Part shown: piece after piece, positions 44,828 to 57,100 of the stretch | How positions within the stretch are numbered: the stretch's first letter is position 1 | Layout: each line of letters begins with the position of its first letter | Source: Myrmaecium sp. VS I D KN 1 | Lineage: Eukaryota; Ascomycota; Dothideomycetes; Valsariales; Valsariaceae | DNA length: 64,000 nt | Direction: 5' to 3' | NCBI GenBank assembly: GCA_019775845.1 | Contig: JADQAV010000038.1 | Location: 124,001-188,000, forward strand | Program-made: the position numbers and the translations under genes | Notes under the pieces: model-generated | Database searches by the model: none | What the model was told of the DNA's origin: nothing | What the model saw: only the letters and a program-made list of their open reading frames with translations

Positions 44828-45812
44828 ATGGTTGCGACAACGTCTATCGCCGCGCTTTTCGCGGCTTCCCTATTCTCCATGGCTTCGGCCGGGTCCGCTT
44901 CCGCTTCCGCTTCCGCTTCCTCAGTCCATTCCATCGCCTCCGGAACCTACACCGGTGCGTTGAGCGCGATGGAAACTAAGGGCTGCTACAGTTCGTATGA
45001 GCCGCTGGTAGATTACGGAAGCTACACCTACCAGTCCTCAGGAAACTGTCAGAACATATGCGTTGGTCTGAAGAAGCCAGTGCTGGGCTTGGTCAATGGC
45101 GAGTCCTGCTATTGTGGCGATCTCTTGCCAGCAAAGGCCGATGAGGTCGACGATGACGAGTGTGACACTCCTTGTAACGGATATCCAGAGGATGACTGTA
45201 CGAACCCTTGCCCCCCCTCGATTGCGGGCACTTTATGCTAACGTAGGTAATGAACAGGTGGTGGCAATGAACGGTGGAGGATCATCCTCACTGGTCTCAC
45301 CAAAAACAAAATCGCCAATTACGTCCCCGATTCTTCGTCTTCCTCGTCAACCGGAACCTCAACTTCGTCTCAGTCCTCATCTACCACGGTCATCCACGGA
45401 TCAACCATTGTCGTGACGGTCGCGCCGACAAGTTCGTCCAGCAGCGGCTCCAGTAGTCCGAACAAGGCTGGCATTGCTGCCGGTGTCGTTGTCGGCGTTG
45501 TTGCTATCGCTGGCATTGTTGCTGGCGTCTACTTCTACCTTCGCCACAAGAGAAAGTTGGCCCTCGAGGAAGAGCACAGGCGTCAGGCTCAAATGGGCAC
45601 CTTCTTCGGTGCAGGAAAGATGCCAAACACAAGTCACTCTTCCATGAACGACACTCGCCTAGACCCGGAGGTCATGTTGAGGAGAGCAAGCGATGGCAGT
45701 ATTGCTGACAATCAGGACTACTCGAGGAGGATTTTGAAGGTGGGAGATAATTGTACCTCATTGTAGTATCGAAGCTAACGATCTTCAGGTCACCAACCCA
45801 GATGGAAACTAA
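44828..45812 (+). CDS. WSC-domain plasma membrane stress-sensor-like protein
   Basis: Three exons, 44828-45197, 45258-45739 and 45789-45812, with introns of 60 and 49 nt, give 291 residues. Seen: a signal peptide (about residues 1-21, VATTSIAALFAASLFSMASA); a WSC domain about 48-135 with its Cys ladder (KGCYSSY, CQNICVGLKK, SCYCGD, CDTPCNGYPEDDCGGG); a Ser/Thr-rich stalk for O-mannosylation; one membrane helix near 193-217 (AGIAAGVVVGVVAIAGIVAG) followed by YLRHKRK; and a cytoplasmic tail ending KVTNPDGN, rebuilt by the last 24-nt exon. Known: such proteins (Wsc1-like) sense wall stress and signal through Rom2-Rho1 to the cell wall integrity MAP kinases. The topology and the DGN-type tail fit the sensor group rather than WSC enzymes. 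Confidence 0.9.
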
Positions 45813-48699
45813 ATTGCGGCACCGATACGATAATGACCTGCCCTTTGCCTTCTTATTCTACGCTTTCATCCTGTGTGAGCTGCCAAATCACTTCCGCAGT
45901 TGGACACAACTCTTTTCCCGGATGTGTTGCGATCTGGTCTGGTTGGAATCTACTCACCTCGGCCATCGAATCAAACTTGCGTGCATATACCATACCCGAC
46001 CTCCAGGATTTGCGTGTTGGCGTTCTTTCTCCTACGGTGCGGTAAATAAATAACGACCGTCGGAAGCGAGGCCACCCTAAAGCGATCCTGCTCTATCTGG
46101 GCACTGGGACTTCATACTTTCTTCTGCGTACGACTTCCGTTCGTGGTACTACCTAGGGTCAATGGTGTTTCGGTGTATTTCCTCTTTCCTTTCGTTCTGG
46201 CTACGGCGGCTCTGGGTTTTCTTTTATATGGAGATGGAATGGGCTCTCCAATTCTCTGATAGTAACCACCTTTCCCTTTTCTTGTTGTCAGCAGTGGACA
46301 CGCTTAGGTCCGCGTCCGCTCTCTCCATCTCTCTTTTGCTTCAGTCATCTAACTGCGGGTAAGGCTTTCTGCGGGTAAGGCTTTCTGCGGGTAAGGCTTT
46401 CATTACTCTACTACTACTACTACTTCTCTCACTGGTGCGATCGATTGGAGGGTCTGTGTGGGCTGAATTTCCTCTTCGTGAGAGAGAAAGCCTGCGCAAG
46501 GAGGAAAAAGAAAACGGTGGATGATATGATTTGTTCTTTTTGAGCGTTACCAGCCTTCGATTTCACCATTCTCGCTTTTTCTTGGAGGAGTGGTGCCTTT
46601 TTCTTGCGTGTGTGTGTAGCCGAAGGTAGTCTGCAGCGTTGAATGATGAGAGGAGCGATTTTAAACAAGTCTACTGTGTGCATGCATTTCTCTCTCAGAA
46701 CCTTCCTCCATCTTGTGCCGAGGAGGACCAACTGCAATTTGATACGGCCTAAGCTCGTTATGTACCGTAGGTATTCACGAAGCTGTCCCCGCCGCATGTG
46801 GACTGCTATGTGTAATTACCATCTCTCGTGGGCGTGGTTGCGAACCACGCACAGTCGATGTATTCTTCTTCATTTTTATACACGATCCGCCACTTGCGAT
46901 GGTGCTTTTTCTTTTCCTTTGGTTGTCGATTTCGATTCCGGATTGGCGGGTTTACAGAAAGGTGGATGGATAGAGGATCGGATCGGATCGGGACGCTTCC
47001 ATGGGGAATGGACGAGGTTTCCTTTGCCGTGCCGCGGCCGCCTGGCGGCCGTCGTCTTCCGCTTCACTACAGTCTACTCCAGTTGTCCCATGGTTTTGGA
47101 TACTCTTCCATTGATACTCCGGGCTGGTGTCTGTGATGGCTGTTCGCAGGCTGTTCAAGCTTTTTTTCCTTTTCCGTCTCTTTTCTCTATTTTCCTCTAT
47201 CTCTTGGGGCTTCATCGGAGTAGTGAGACTGATGTTTAATTATATACATCTTGTGTATAACTGCCTACTAATCTATGGACGAAAGGTACTATCCGTTCTA
47301 GAGCCAGTGGGGGTTTTGCTGTTGATGTTTCTCGGCCGGTTTAGGTAGGGATTTCTTTTCGCGGGATGTGAGCTGCGAGGTGTACCTTCTGATTACTATT
47401 GTTGGTAGGCACTTCTCTCGGGAAGGAGCAGTTGGGTCAGCTGGGAACATTTCCTCCCTCTTCCTCTTATCCAGACTGCTTCAAGCCAGTAACTGGCTGT
47501 GTGAGCGATACTCGGAGATCAGATTGTAGAGATGTCTTCAGTCCTCTCCGTCCCTCGTTGAGATATTCTATGTCCGCCAACTGTTAATGGCATGAGCATT
47601 GGAGCGAACGGTTGTCGCTGGTGAGGCTATAGATCAAATGGAGCTTCAAATGAAGAGGAGGAACACTGTTTAATTCGACTGGTACTGTAAGTCATCTCTC
47701 CTCATCTCTAAAATAATCAGACGAGATGACAAGGCCTCTAGAGGACGCAATATTTATATACTTATGAACTTATCCCTAATCACCAGCTCTGCCAATTCAG
47801 ACCGAAGTCCTTTCGTCTCCCGCTTGTGCTCTTCTGTCAGGTTATGCTACCGGTAGTGGCAGTACACCAGTCATACTTCCGGGAAGGAAGGATGCCGTGT
47901 CGCTCTACTACAGGCTGACGACATTGAACGTCGCTCCATCATTGTGTGGCAGCGACCAGCAACTATAGGATAGGACAGCATAGGACTAATCATTCGTATA
48001 TTCTGTGAAGGAGCTTCAAGAGCGAGTAGACTCGGCTAGAATCAGAATCAAGGCAAGTAAATAACCCCGATATAATCCTCCTGACAGGGCTTTGTTTCGG
48101 CCTTCGACGACCCGTTCTGCCTAGCTGCGCTGCAGGTTCGCAAATGCGACAGAACAACATCAATCCTGCGGCAGCTGGGAGTTGTTATTCGTACCCTGTC
48201 TGCTTCCAATGGAGCACGCACCAAGTCAGCATCTGGTCCATTGCGGGTTTTATCGATAATAGTACATTTGCCTATTACTGTCCAATTATGCAAACCGCAG
48301 CTACAGCAGCGAGGCTGACTCGCCTTCGACGGCTCACCACGCAGCCGTCCCTCTCGCTCGACGACGAATGCCGTCGCAGAGCATGGGTTCTGCTGCACCA
48401 TGCCAGGCACTCCCCCGCAGCTCGATAAGCAATCCCAGCCATCCATTGGCCAAGCATGCCGGTCCTTTCGCGACCATTCGCCTGCTCAGAGTCGTCCCAG
48501 CAGGGGGTCATAGGCGGAGGGCGGCTGCACGCGAAGCCGGAAAAGCTTCAAGCCTGCACCCGTGAAACGCAATGGAAGGGGGACGCAGACGCAGCAAACA
48601 TACGCTCTTCAAAATGACCGTCGTACCCCACCTCCTCCTTTCCGCCATCCGAGGAATAACTGGCTGCATCCGAAAGTGTCCACGAGTGCGTCGCCTTCC
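45813..48699. other. 2.9-kb stretch without a recognisable gene
   Basis: The left part probably holds the WSC 3' UTR. Open frames up to 198 codons occur but are rich in Phe, Ser, Cys and Trp and lack motifs, as expected from T-rich non-coding DNA read by chance. A perfect triple tandem of a 16-bp unit lies at 46354-46401, followed by a short CTA run. No transposon ends or tRNA were recognised. Confidence 0.4.
46354..46401 (+). repeat. Three perfect tandem copies of a 16-bp unit
   Basis: The unit TGCGGGTAAGGCTTTC is repeated three times with no mismatch, followed directly by a CTA triplet run. It lies about 540 bp after the WSC stop and outside any supported gene. Confidence 0.9.
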
Positions 48700-50028
48700 A
48701 TGTCGAACGACAACACCGGCGTGCGCGGCTCCGTCGCTGCGTTGATCGAAGCCTTCACCAACTGTGTTGACCTCCTACGGCGACTGCGGGGACGTCGTCG
48801 GCGCACGGGAAAGAGCCGGCGGAAGGAGGACGGGAACGGAGGCGGGTCCGGGAGTGAGCTGGAGCTCACGCGGTCGTTGAGGCAAGGACCCGCGGATATC
48901 CAGCGGGAGTATTCCAGGCACTACGGCACGCATGGCGAGCGGATGGCGAGAGGCGACGGTTGGTCCTACCTCACTACAATGGTGATCACGTTGGTGTTCG
49001 TCCTCAGCTAATCGGCCATCCCGTTTTGTGTGCCAGCGATCGCACAAACGTCACTCGCGGAAACCTTGCTCAGGTTGAACACCGGTCTGATAGGGATCAT
49101 CGGGGCCTTTTTGGCCAAGGAGAATAAGGACGTACGACTCGACTATCGCTCGCTCACCAGTCTCTCTGAGACATCGCGCTCCGACACGCTACACACCCTC
49201 GACCGCTTGTCGCAGCGGCTATCGCAGTCGAGTCTGGGGTTAGTGTATCCAAGCCAACTGAGACCGGACGGGCCCCCTACAAAACCTCGCGCGCGGGCCG
49301 GGCCACCGAAGACGAAGCGAAAGACACCAAGCAAAGAGACGATCGCGCGACTGCCGGTGAAGAGCTCGTCCCAAACCCAACTGGCATTCGTCAGGCCCAG
49401 ACCAAAGCGGGCGACCTCCGCGACCTCCCCCGACTCAAAGATGGGCAGCATCAGCAGCAATAGCAACAGCAGCAGCAGCACAATGGTGTTGCCAAAAACC
49501 GCCAGCCCTCCCAGCATCCCCGAAAGCCACACTGGACTCGCACCACCGCCGCCGTTGCTGCCGCTGCCGACTACGTTCTACTTTGTCTCGCCGGACCAGC
49601 CCTCGGGCCGTTCAGCAGCTCCACGGCCGGTAGCTCCACAACCAGCATCTCCAAGGCCGGTAGCGAGAGAAAATCCTAACGTCTTCCGCGGCACGCCACC
49701 GCAACCGCCCACACCTTTCCCACCCCCACCCCCACCCCTTTCCCCTCTTGCACCTCCTCCGCCTCCGCCTCCGCCTGCACCCGCGATCCAGCGGCGGCGA
49801 CCGGACCGACCGACGCCGTCGGCGTACTCCTTCGCCTCCGACAGCACGAAGCTGGGCGAAATCCCGATGCGGAAGTGGCACGAGCCGTTTGACTTTGAGG
49901 CCATGGAACGGTTGAACGCGGAGGAGATGGCGAAGTGGCGGGCCGTCCCGCCGGGTGCGACCGCGAGCGCGAGGCCGAAGCGCCGGCTGTTTGGCTTCTT
50001 GCGGAAGGGAGGGCCCGCGGCGCCGTGA
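48700..50028 (+). CDS. Proline-rich protein with a conserved-looking N-terminal helix, function unknown
   Basis: Two exons, 48700-48958 and 49037-50028, with a 78-nt intron (GTTGGT donor, AGCTAATC branch region, GTGTGCCAG acceptor), give 416 residues. The ATG at 48700 is the first in frame. Seen: an N-terminal helical region (GSVAALIEAFTNCVDLLRRL, then a run of Arg), which continues across the splice as IAQTSLAETLLRLNTGLIG; a disordered Ser/Pro-rich middle with long Pro runs around residues 230-290; and a C-terminal block MRKWHEPFDFEAMERLNAEEM ending in basic residues. No membrane segment or catalytic motif. I do not recognise a family. The GTTGGT donor is weak, so the splice site is less certain than others. 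Confidence 0.75.
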
Positions 50029-50232
50029 GATGCGATCGGGGGCAGGGGAGTGGCCTGTCGGGGGGACCTTGGGAATTGGTGGCGTTTTCATGCTCTGATG
50101 GACCCCGCGATGAGCGGATGTTGCTTCTTGTTTATACCTTCCTGGTCGGAATAATCTTTTGAAGGGGATGTGGTGATGCATGTGGATCTTACTTTGGAGC
50201 GAAGACATTACGTTTCGGACGCTTCGGTGTTG

Positions 50233-51271
50233 TTATAAGACGTTTTTCGCCCTCAACGTCCACGCCCCCGTACTCTCATTATACGCCACCATGCCCTCTT
50301 CCGCCAGCTTCTCCAGCACCTGCCGCACCCCTCGCTCGGCGGGGGCATGTAAGCTCTCCGGGTAGTCCTTGTAGATGAGCTTCACCAATTCCATGGATCG
50401 CCACCCCTCCGGCACACTCGCCGGCCCCGCCAATGCCTCCAGCACCTGCTCCTCCCTTTGCTTCCGATGGCGGATGTACTCGAGCACCTTGGCCGGGCCG
50501 TCTTCCACCACGGGGCCGTGACCGGGATAGGCGCGGCCGGCGAAAGCGGCGCTCATCCGGCCCAGGCTGGCGACGTAGGCGGCGAGGTCCTCGAAGACGG
50601 CGGTGCCCTGGCCGAGCACGGCGTCGCCCGTGAACAGCGCGTCCTCCTCCTCGAGGACGAAGGCGGTGTGGTCGGCGGTGTGGCCGGGGCCGACGAGGGC
50701 GCGCAGGGTGGCGGTGGCGCCGGCGCCGGGGACGGCGAACCGCTGGCCGTCGGTGATGTCTTTCCAGCTGGGCTCGGTCGACGGCGGGGCGCGCTTGTGG
50801 ATGGTGGGTGGCGGGGTGGTGGTGGTGCTGCTGTTGCTGGGAGGGAAGAGGGCGAGCAGATCTGGCACCCCGCCGACGTGGTCGTGGTGCCAGTGCGTGA
50901 GCAGGACGTGGGAGATGGTGGCGCGCTCGGCGGCGAGCACTTCCCGGAGGGCGGCGATCCAGCTCGGTTCGCCTTGGCCGGTGTCGATGAGGAGGCGGGA
51001 GGGGCCTTGGCCGACGAGGTAGGTGTTGGTGCCTTGCGTGGGGGGGAGCGGAGGTGAGATGGGTGGTGAATGAGTTTAGGGCGGGGGTTGGGAGGGTTTA
51101 CCTTGGAGTGTGAACTGTGGGATTGGTTAGTTGAGTTCACAATGTTGGTATGCGGTTGGGAAGGGAGAGCGGAATCTTATGCTGCACCTTTCCTGGATTG
51201 CCTCCTAAGATCCGGATGACTCGCGCGCTCAGCCTCTCGACTTCGGGGAGAGGCACTAATGTTGCGGCCAT
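50233..51271 (-). CDS. LACTB2-like metallo-beta-lactamase-fold hydrolase
   Basis: Three exons, 51271-51188, 51114-51102 (13 nt) and 51032-50233, with introns of 73 and 69 nt, give 298 residues. The 13-nt exon codes FTLQG across its joins and restores FTLQGTNTYLVGQG, the usual family N-terminus. Seen: the metal motif THWHHDH (His79, His81, Asp83, His84), GPGHTADH as the next metal His, GDAVLGQGT with the bridging Asp, YPGHGPV, and a C-terminal winged-helix-like tail (GVRQVLEKLAEEGMVAY). Known relatives: animal LACTB2 is a mitochondrial endoribonuclease; close fungal relatives also act as thioesterases that release polyketides. No polyketide synthase is nearby, so a housekeeping role is more likely. 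Gene-end convergent with the proline-rich orphan. Confidence 0.88.
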
Positions 51272-51650
51272 GCTTGAGATTATTCCTTCTGCGTGGCCGA
51301 GATAAGCTTATGGTGGAGAGTTGGTGAGGGATGAAGTCCGACAACGGGACGATGCAGATGGAGGGGAACAGCCTCGGGATGCCGAGGCTTGGTGATGCAA
51401 TTCGATGCCGCGCGGGCTGTTCAGTTTTAGCTTCCCGTCATGTGTGAACCCTGGTCCCGGACCCCCGGAATGATCCCTGATGGGCCAGTTGGACGGGCTC
51501 CGGCGTAAGCTTACAGCACAACTCGCTTAATAAACCGCGTATGGTCGATTTTCTGATATCACAGTACTCACACTCTCCAAGCAAGCCGCATTCCCCCCTT
51601 CTCTGTCCTCCTTGCGCGTGGGTGTGATCGATCAGGACATAAAGCGCAGG
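51272..51650. promoter_or_regulatory. Divergent promoter region of LACTB2-like gene and EFM5
   Basis: 379 bp between two starts facing away from each other. No clear TATA box; a TAATAAA-like AT patch lies near 51525. Both promoters must lie here. Confidence 0.45.
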
Positions 51651-52770
51651 ATGACCGACGCCGACGACGACGTTCCGTGAGACTTTCCCCTTTTATGACT
51701 CTTGACTTGCAACACCCGAGAGTCACATATCACGAGCAATCGCGGAATTTCGTTCTAATGCGCCCCGCCTCAGTCAACTCTCCTCCGGCGCCCTGGAGGC
51801 TCTGGCCGAGTTTTACCAGGAGCGGGATACCCGGGAGAAACGCTTCGAGGACCTGAAGGCCACGGCCGAGAACGATTTTGACGAGCACCGGGTCTGGTCC
51901 ATGGACGACTTCACCGAGGACTGGAATGCCAGTCAGTTTTGGGCAAGGACCTCTACCACCCCCATACGGTGCTTGCGGTGCTTCTGAGGATCGTTGTTCG
52001 GACCGTGCCACTGACTCGCCATGCCTTCACAGTACAGCGACGAGACAGCGATCGCTCTCGCCGAGCAGCTGCTAGATGATGCAACGGATGACACCTGGAT
52101 CGCCGTTGTCTCGGCACCCAGCGTCTTCATTCAGATCAAGAACCTGCTGGTATGTTGCCGCCTCCTTGCTTGTGTCAGAGTGCGGGCGTTGACACTTTAG
52201 GCATCTGGCAAATATCACGCTCGACCGAACGTGAGGCTGCTCGAGTACGATGAGCGATTCGCGGTGTTCAAGGAGTTCGTGCCATACGACTTCATGCAAT
52301 TCACCAAGCTGCCCCGTTAGTTCTCACCAGCATGGACTCTCCATGCGCCCACGTAGGGTTCTGGCAGTACGATCGTACGCTAACCAGCCCATAGCCGATC
52401 TCAAAGGGAGGTTCGACCGCATCATATGCGACCCTCCTTTCCTGAGTCAAGATTGTCAAACCAAAGGTGCTTACTTGCCCGCCGCGAGGCCGACTTGATT
52501 GTATGTTATGGTACTGACGGGGACGTAGCTGCCTTGACAGTACGCTGGCTCGCCAAAAGCTGGACCGCCCCGGCCTCGGATCCTACGAACTCACTTCGAC
52601 TGATCGTGTGCACCGGTGAGCGCATGGGCGAGCTGATCAGGAAGCTCTACGCCAAGGTCGGCATCTACAACACGACCTTCGAACCGAAGCATGCCAAAGG
52701 GCTGAGCAACGAGTTCTTCTGCTACGCGAACTTCGAAAGCCCCATCTGGGACTGGGCGCAAACTACCTAG
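51651..52770 (+). CDS. efm5: eEF1A lysine N-methyltransferase Efm5
   Basis: Six exons, 51651-51676, 51774-51942, 52033-52149, 52201-52315, 52395-52466 and 52529-52770, give 246 residues. Seen: PQLSSGALEALAEFYQERD at the start, EDWNASQFWYSDETA over the second splice, and a Rossmann-type methyltransferase core with the N6-MTase-like DPPFLSQDCQTK block (Asp155), then RLIVCTGERMGELIRKLY and NEFFCYANFESPIWDW at the end. Known: the yeast enzyme trimethylates Lys79 of eEF1A, and the DPPF signature is shared with N6-adenine methyltransferases. The second intron (51943-52032) begins GC rather than GT: only GCAAGG keeps the conserved QFWYSDE sequence, so this is a GC-AG intron. Length is normal for the family. 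Confidence 0.9.
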
Positions 52771-53042
52771 AGAGAAACAAAAGCCAAAAAGAACGTCTTT
52801 CACAAATCTATATCCTGTTTGTTCTGGTTATCCGTGCACGCGAAGGCCTTTCCCTCATGTCCATTCTATTTTCGGCAATTCTGTACCGGCGTTTACCACG
52901 TCTTGGCAGCCGCCCGGAGCTTCCGCCGGCCGCCAAAAACCCGTTAACCCCACATTTGCCCGTCTGACGTCTGTCTGCTGAGAAGCAAGTCGAACATCTC
53001 TGTCCCACCTACGGTTCACTGTTCAGTGCGCGCATCACCACA

Positions 53043-53825
53043 ATGGCCTCCTGCATCTTCTGCAAGATCATCAAGGGTAACTGGACTTGCCCGCCAAGCT
53101 CAAGAGGATTCCGCTGACTTCAAATCCAGGCGAGATCCCTTCCATGAAGCTCTTCGAGAGCGACAAGACCTTCGCCTTCCTCGACATCCAACCCCTCAGT
53201 TACGGTCACGCCGTAAGCTCAACACCACCCCCTTCTTTACCCCACGGCTCGCCCACCAACGCGCCTCCGCTCTGAACTGTTCCTAATAAAACACTCGATG
53301 ATACACACAGCTCGTCATCCCCAAGCACCACGGTGCCAAGCTCACCGACATCCCGGACGACCAGCTCCACGAGATCCTCGTAAGAAGCTCCCTACCTAGC
53401 TCCGATCCGATCCGGAGGTGCAGGGAACCTGCAGCCACCCACCCACCCACCCGTCGCGACGGCAGGTGCTAACCCATTATGACTCATACAGCCCGTCGCG
53501 AAGAAGATTGCCAGCGCGGTCGGCTGTGCCGACTTCAACATCCTTCAGAATAACGGCCGGATCGCTCACCAGGTCGTCGACCATGTAGGAAATTCCTCTC
53601 CCCTCCCCATCCTCCTCTGTGTCCACAAATATCCTCTTCAGGTCCTCCCTCCCACTATTCCCTAACCCCGTCGCTAACACCGCGTGCCTTTTCTAATTCC
53701 AGGTGCACTTCCACATGATCCCGAAGCCGAACGAGGAGGAAGGACTGGGCATCAGCTGGCCGGCCAAGGCGGCGGACAAGGATGCGCTGCAGAAGCTGTA
53801 CGAGGAGGTGAAGGCCAAGATCTAA
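53043..53825 (+). CDS. hnt1: HIT-family nucleotide hydrolase (Hint1/Hnt1)
   Basis: Five exons, 53043-53076, 53130-53212, 53311-53379, 53492-53584 and 53703-53825, with introns of 53-118 nt, give 133 residues, the usual length. Seen: CIFCKIIKGEIPSMKLFES with the two N-terminal Cys, FLDIQPLSYGHALVIPKHH, and the catalytic histidine triad His93-Val-His95-Phe-His97, split by the last intron after His93. Known: Hint proteins are homodimeric purine phosphoramidases that hydrolyse AMP-lysine and similar adducts. Unlike the neighbours it carries four introns in under 800 bp, some above 100 nt. It lies 272 bp after EFM5 on the same strand. Confidence 0.95.
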
Positions 53826-54191
53826 GGGGTGAATATCTACACATGGATCTCAAAGTCATAATGAAAAGCGGGCAATCTGGATACGACTTTCCAAGGCACA
53901 GTGTGCAAATAGTGGCCTATCGATAGGACTTGATTTTTGCACTTTCCCCTCGTCCGCTCTGTACGTGGTGTGGTTCTGTTCTCCATCAATCTGATTATTT
54001 ACATTACTCCTAAGATTGCGGATCCGGGCCGCGACTATGCTACATGGAAATGAAACAATAAAAGGCGGGGTATATCTATGAAAAAACAGGTACAATTCCC
54101 AGTCCCGATCCCGGTGGATTGAAAAGAGAGAACAAAGAACTTCGCGTCACAACCCCGCTTCCGTCCCAACACCGCACGGCCGATGCTCCCT
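53826..54191. other. Convergent intergenic region of HNT1 and SFC4
   Basis: 366 bp holding two 3' UTRs. It is AT-richer than the coding neighbours; nothing else is recognised. Confidence 0.5.
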
Positions 54192-57100
54192 TCACTCGAT
54201 CACCAACCACTGATCGGTGACCGCTTTCGCGGCCGCAAAGTCCTCGCCCAAGGCCAGGATGGTCTGCAACGCGAACGCCGCCTCGGCGGCGAAGTCCTCC
54301 GTGTCCGGCTCCCGCCCCGCGCGGGCCCGGTTCGCCTCCCGGACGCGCTCGCTCAGCGCGAGCACCTTCCGATACTGCTCGACGGCGAGGTGGGTGACGC
54401 CGAGGAGGTGCCAGGCGCGGCCGACGTTGAACTCGGCCTCCTGGACGAAAGCCGGGTCGGCGCCGGCGCCGGTGCGGAGCGCGTGGTAGCGGGTGAGGAA
54501 GCTGATGCCCTGCTGGATCTGGTAGTGGCGGTTCTCGCTCTGGCGCTTGAGGGCGAGCTGGAGGTAGGCGGTCGCGATGCTGAGGCAGAGGATCGGGTCG
54601 GCCGGGGTGAGGACGTAGGCGCGGAAGTAGTAGTTCAGCGCGGCGGTGTAGGTCCCGCCCGCCGCCAGCACGTGGCCGTACATCATGAGCATGGACGGGT
54701 CGTGCCGCTGGAGCAGGCCGGCGTGGGCCGTGTAGCTCGCCCAGTTCTGCGGCGTGAAGTTGTAGCTCAGCCGTTGCTCGTGCGTGAGCAGGCCGAAGTC
54801 CATCGCCTTGATCTGCCGGAGGATGAACTTCTGCGCCGGCCCGGAGTTGTAGAAGCGAGGAGAGAAGGGGAAGAAACGGTGCGAGGCGCCGTACAGACGG
54901 GCGATGTCGCCGGCGAAAGGGTACTTCTTGATGAACCAGCGGCAGGTGGCGACAAGTTGCTCGTCGTCCTGGAGCATCAGCGAGCAGGCAAGCCAGCAGA
55001 CGTAGATCTTCTGCTCCCGCATTTTGTCATGGAAGAAAACATTGGCCGCGCTAGCGGTCTTGAGTGTCTCGAAGCATTCCTTCTTCTGCCAGAGTTTGGC
55101 GGCAAGGAATGAATAGCGAAGGAAGACGTCGAGCCATTCATCGAAGCTGATATCCCGATAGTCAGTAGGAATTTCCTGCTCGCTGGCGTCGTTCCCAACA
55201 ACCTCTCCGTTCTCCGCATCGTTGTGCTTCTTGGCTAATACCTCCATCTCCTCTGGCGCGATCTTGTCTCTGTAGGCGCGAGTGGAATAACCCGCGAATT
55301 TGATGTTCTTGTCTCGCCGAGGAAAGAAGGCTTTGAAATTCGAGAAGTCCGCGATTACAAAGGCAGCAGCTTCCATCCAATCTGCAATGGCTTCCTCGTC
55401 ATCCTCCTCGACTTGAGACTGCAGGGCCCGTAGCTCCTCGAACATGTCCTTGACCCTTTGGTTCCGCTCCTGGGCATTCCGTAATCTGTCCCAATATTCT
55501 GGGTTTAATTCTTTGATTCGCTTACGAGTGGACAACGGGCGTGGCCCCGTTGGTCTCCGGCCGGTAGCTCGCGGCCTCTTGCGTACACGTTCTTCCTCCT
55601 CGTCCTCCTCGTCCTCGTCCCCATCCTCGTCGTCAGTGATCATCGGCTCATCTGTCGGCATCTCGGGTAGAACAACCGCTCGCTGCATCGGACCAAGGTT
55701 GCTCGTAGAACCAAGCATGGAAGTGGACTGCAAAGCAGCAGGCTTAGCCATGAGTGGCCTAAGAGGTCGCAAGTACCTTGGGCCTTGCGACTGCTTCTCT
55801 ATCAGGCCTTGCAACCTCGTTTTCGATAGCAACCTTCCTTTGCCCATATCAACAATCTCTTTCGCCAAACGGGTGGCATTTTCAATGTCTCCCTGTTCCT
55901 CATATAGCCTTGCTCGCTGAACTCGCGCTTCTGCATTAGTCGGACTCCTCTGTATTACGATCTCGTAGCAGTCTATTGCATCGGCGACTCGCTTGAGGCC
56001 TAGGTAACACTTCGCAAGCTGAAGGAAGTACGGATTTGTCGCTTCCAAGGGTGTTTGCCGGAGTGGTTCGTAAAAGCGGAGGGCCTCTTTATAGTGACCA
56101 TACTTGGTCAGCGCATCGCCAACGTCACGGAGTGCATCAGGGGACCGTGTTATGTGAGGCGAATTCGGATCATCTGGCTGGAGGAGCTCGAAGTGTTGCA
56201 AGGCTTCCGATAGATGCTCAGGCCCGAATGTAAGGCGTAGGAGACCGAGTTTGATCTTGATTTCCCAAGGCATTCCGGCTCCATAGCTTTCTTCCGGAAA
56301 CTTCTGAGGCTGAAACTGGGGGATCTGAACTCTCCGCGGCTCGTCGGAATAGTCCCATTCACGATCATCGTCTATTTCGTCCCAATAAGTCTCCTCCGCC
56401 CTCCCAAGAAGCCACCGCGATATTTGCCGCAATCTGGATAAAGCATATTGTGAGCGTTTATGCCCCTGAACTAGCTCGAGGTACATGTTCAGGAGATTCC
56501 AGCCGAGTTCCGGTTTCAGCGAGCTGTTACCCTTGAGGAAGTAGTCGAACGAAGCTTCGAACTGGTTGACAGCCTTTAGAGTATCTCCCGACTTCGAACA
56601 TAAGTCCGCCAAGAGACATAAGGTATCCGTGTCTCCTGGCATGACCTTCAACATCCTGATACATTGAGTCCTTGCCTTGCCCTCATTGCCCATTTCAAGG
56701 TCAAGCTCTAGTTTCTTTCGTTTCGCCTCGTAGTCATTAGGATTGAGCTTGATGATTTGGGTATAACACTGATAGGCTTGCCAAAGTCTATCCTCGCCGA
56801 GCTCTTCGAAGTCGAGGGTCCTCTCAGCCAGGTACCACCACATCTCCGGATCGCGCTTTGTGTAGGCCCCAACGAACAAGGCATAGAGAGACTCTTTCTC
56901 CTTCCCCATGGCTCGATATACCTCCGAGAGAAGGCTGTGGGCGGCGAAGATCTCCGGGTTGTGTGTTATAGCTCTCGTTGCGTAGTCCAGAGCTTCCTCG
57001 AAGTTCTTTTCCATCAGAGCTTCTGTGGCACCGCCTTGAAGCCGTTTGAATTCACGGCCAGGGTCAGCTACGCGACGAGACCCTCTCTTTCCGCGAAACC

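Noticed and set aside
46643-47239. 198-codon frame downstream of the WSC gene
   Set aside because: Rich in Cys, Trp and Phe as expected from T-rich non-coding sequence; no motif and no conserved start.
54183-55112. 309-codon frame opposite SFC4
   Set aside because: Antisense shadow of the GC-rich TPR-coding end of SFC4.
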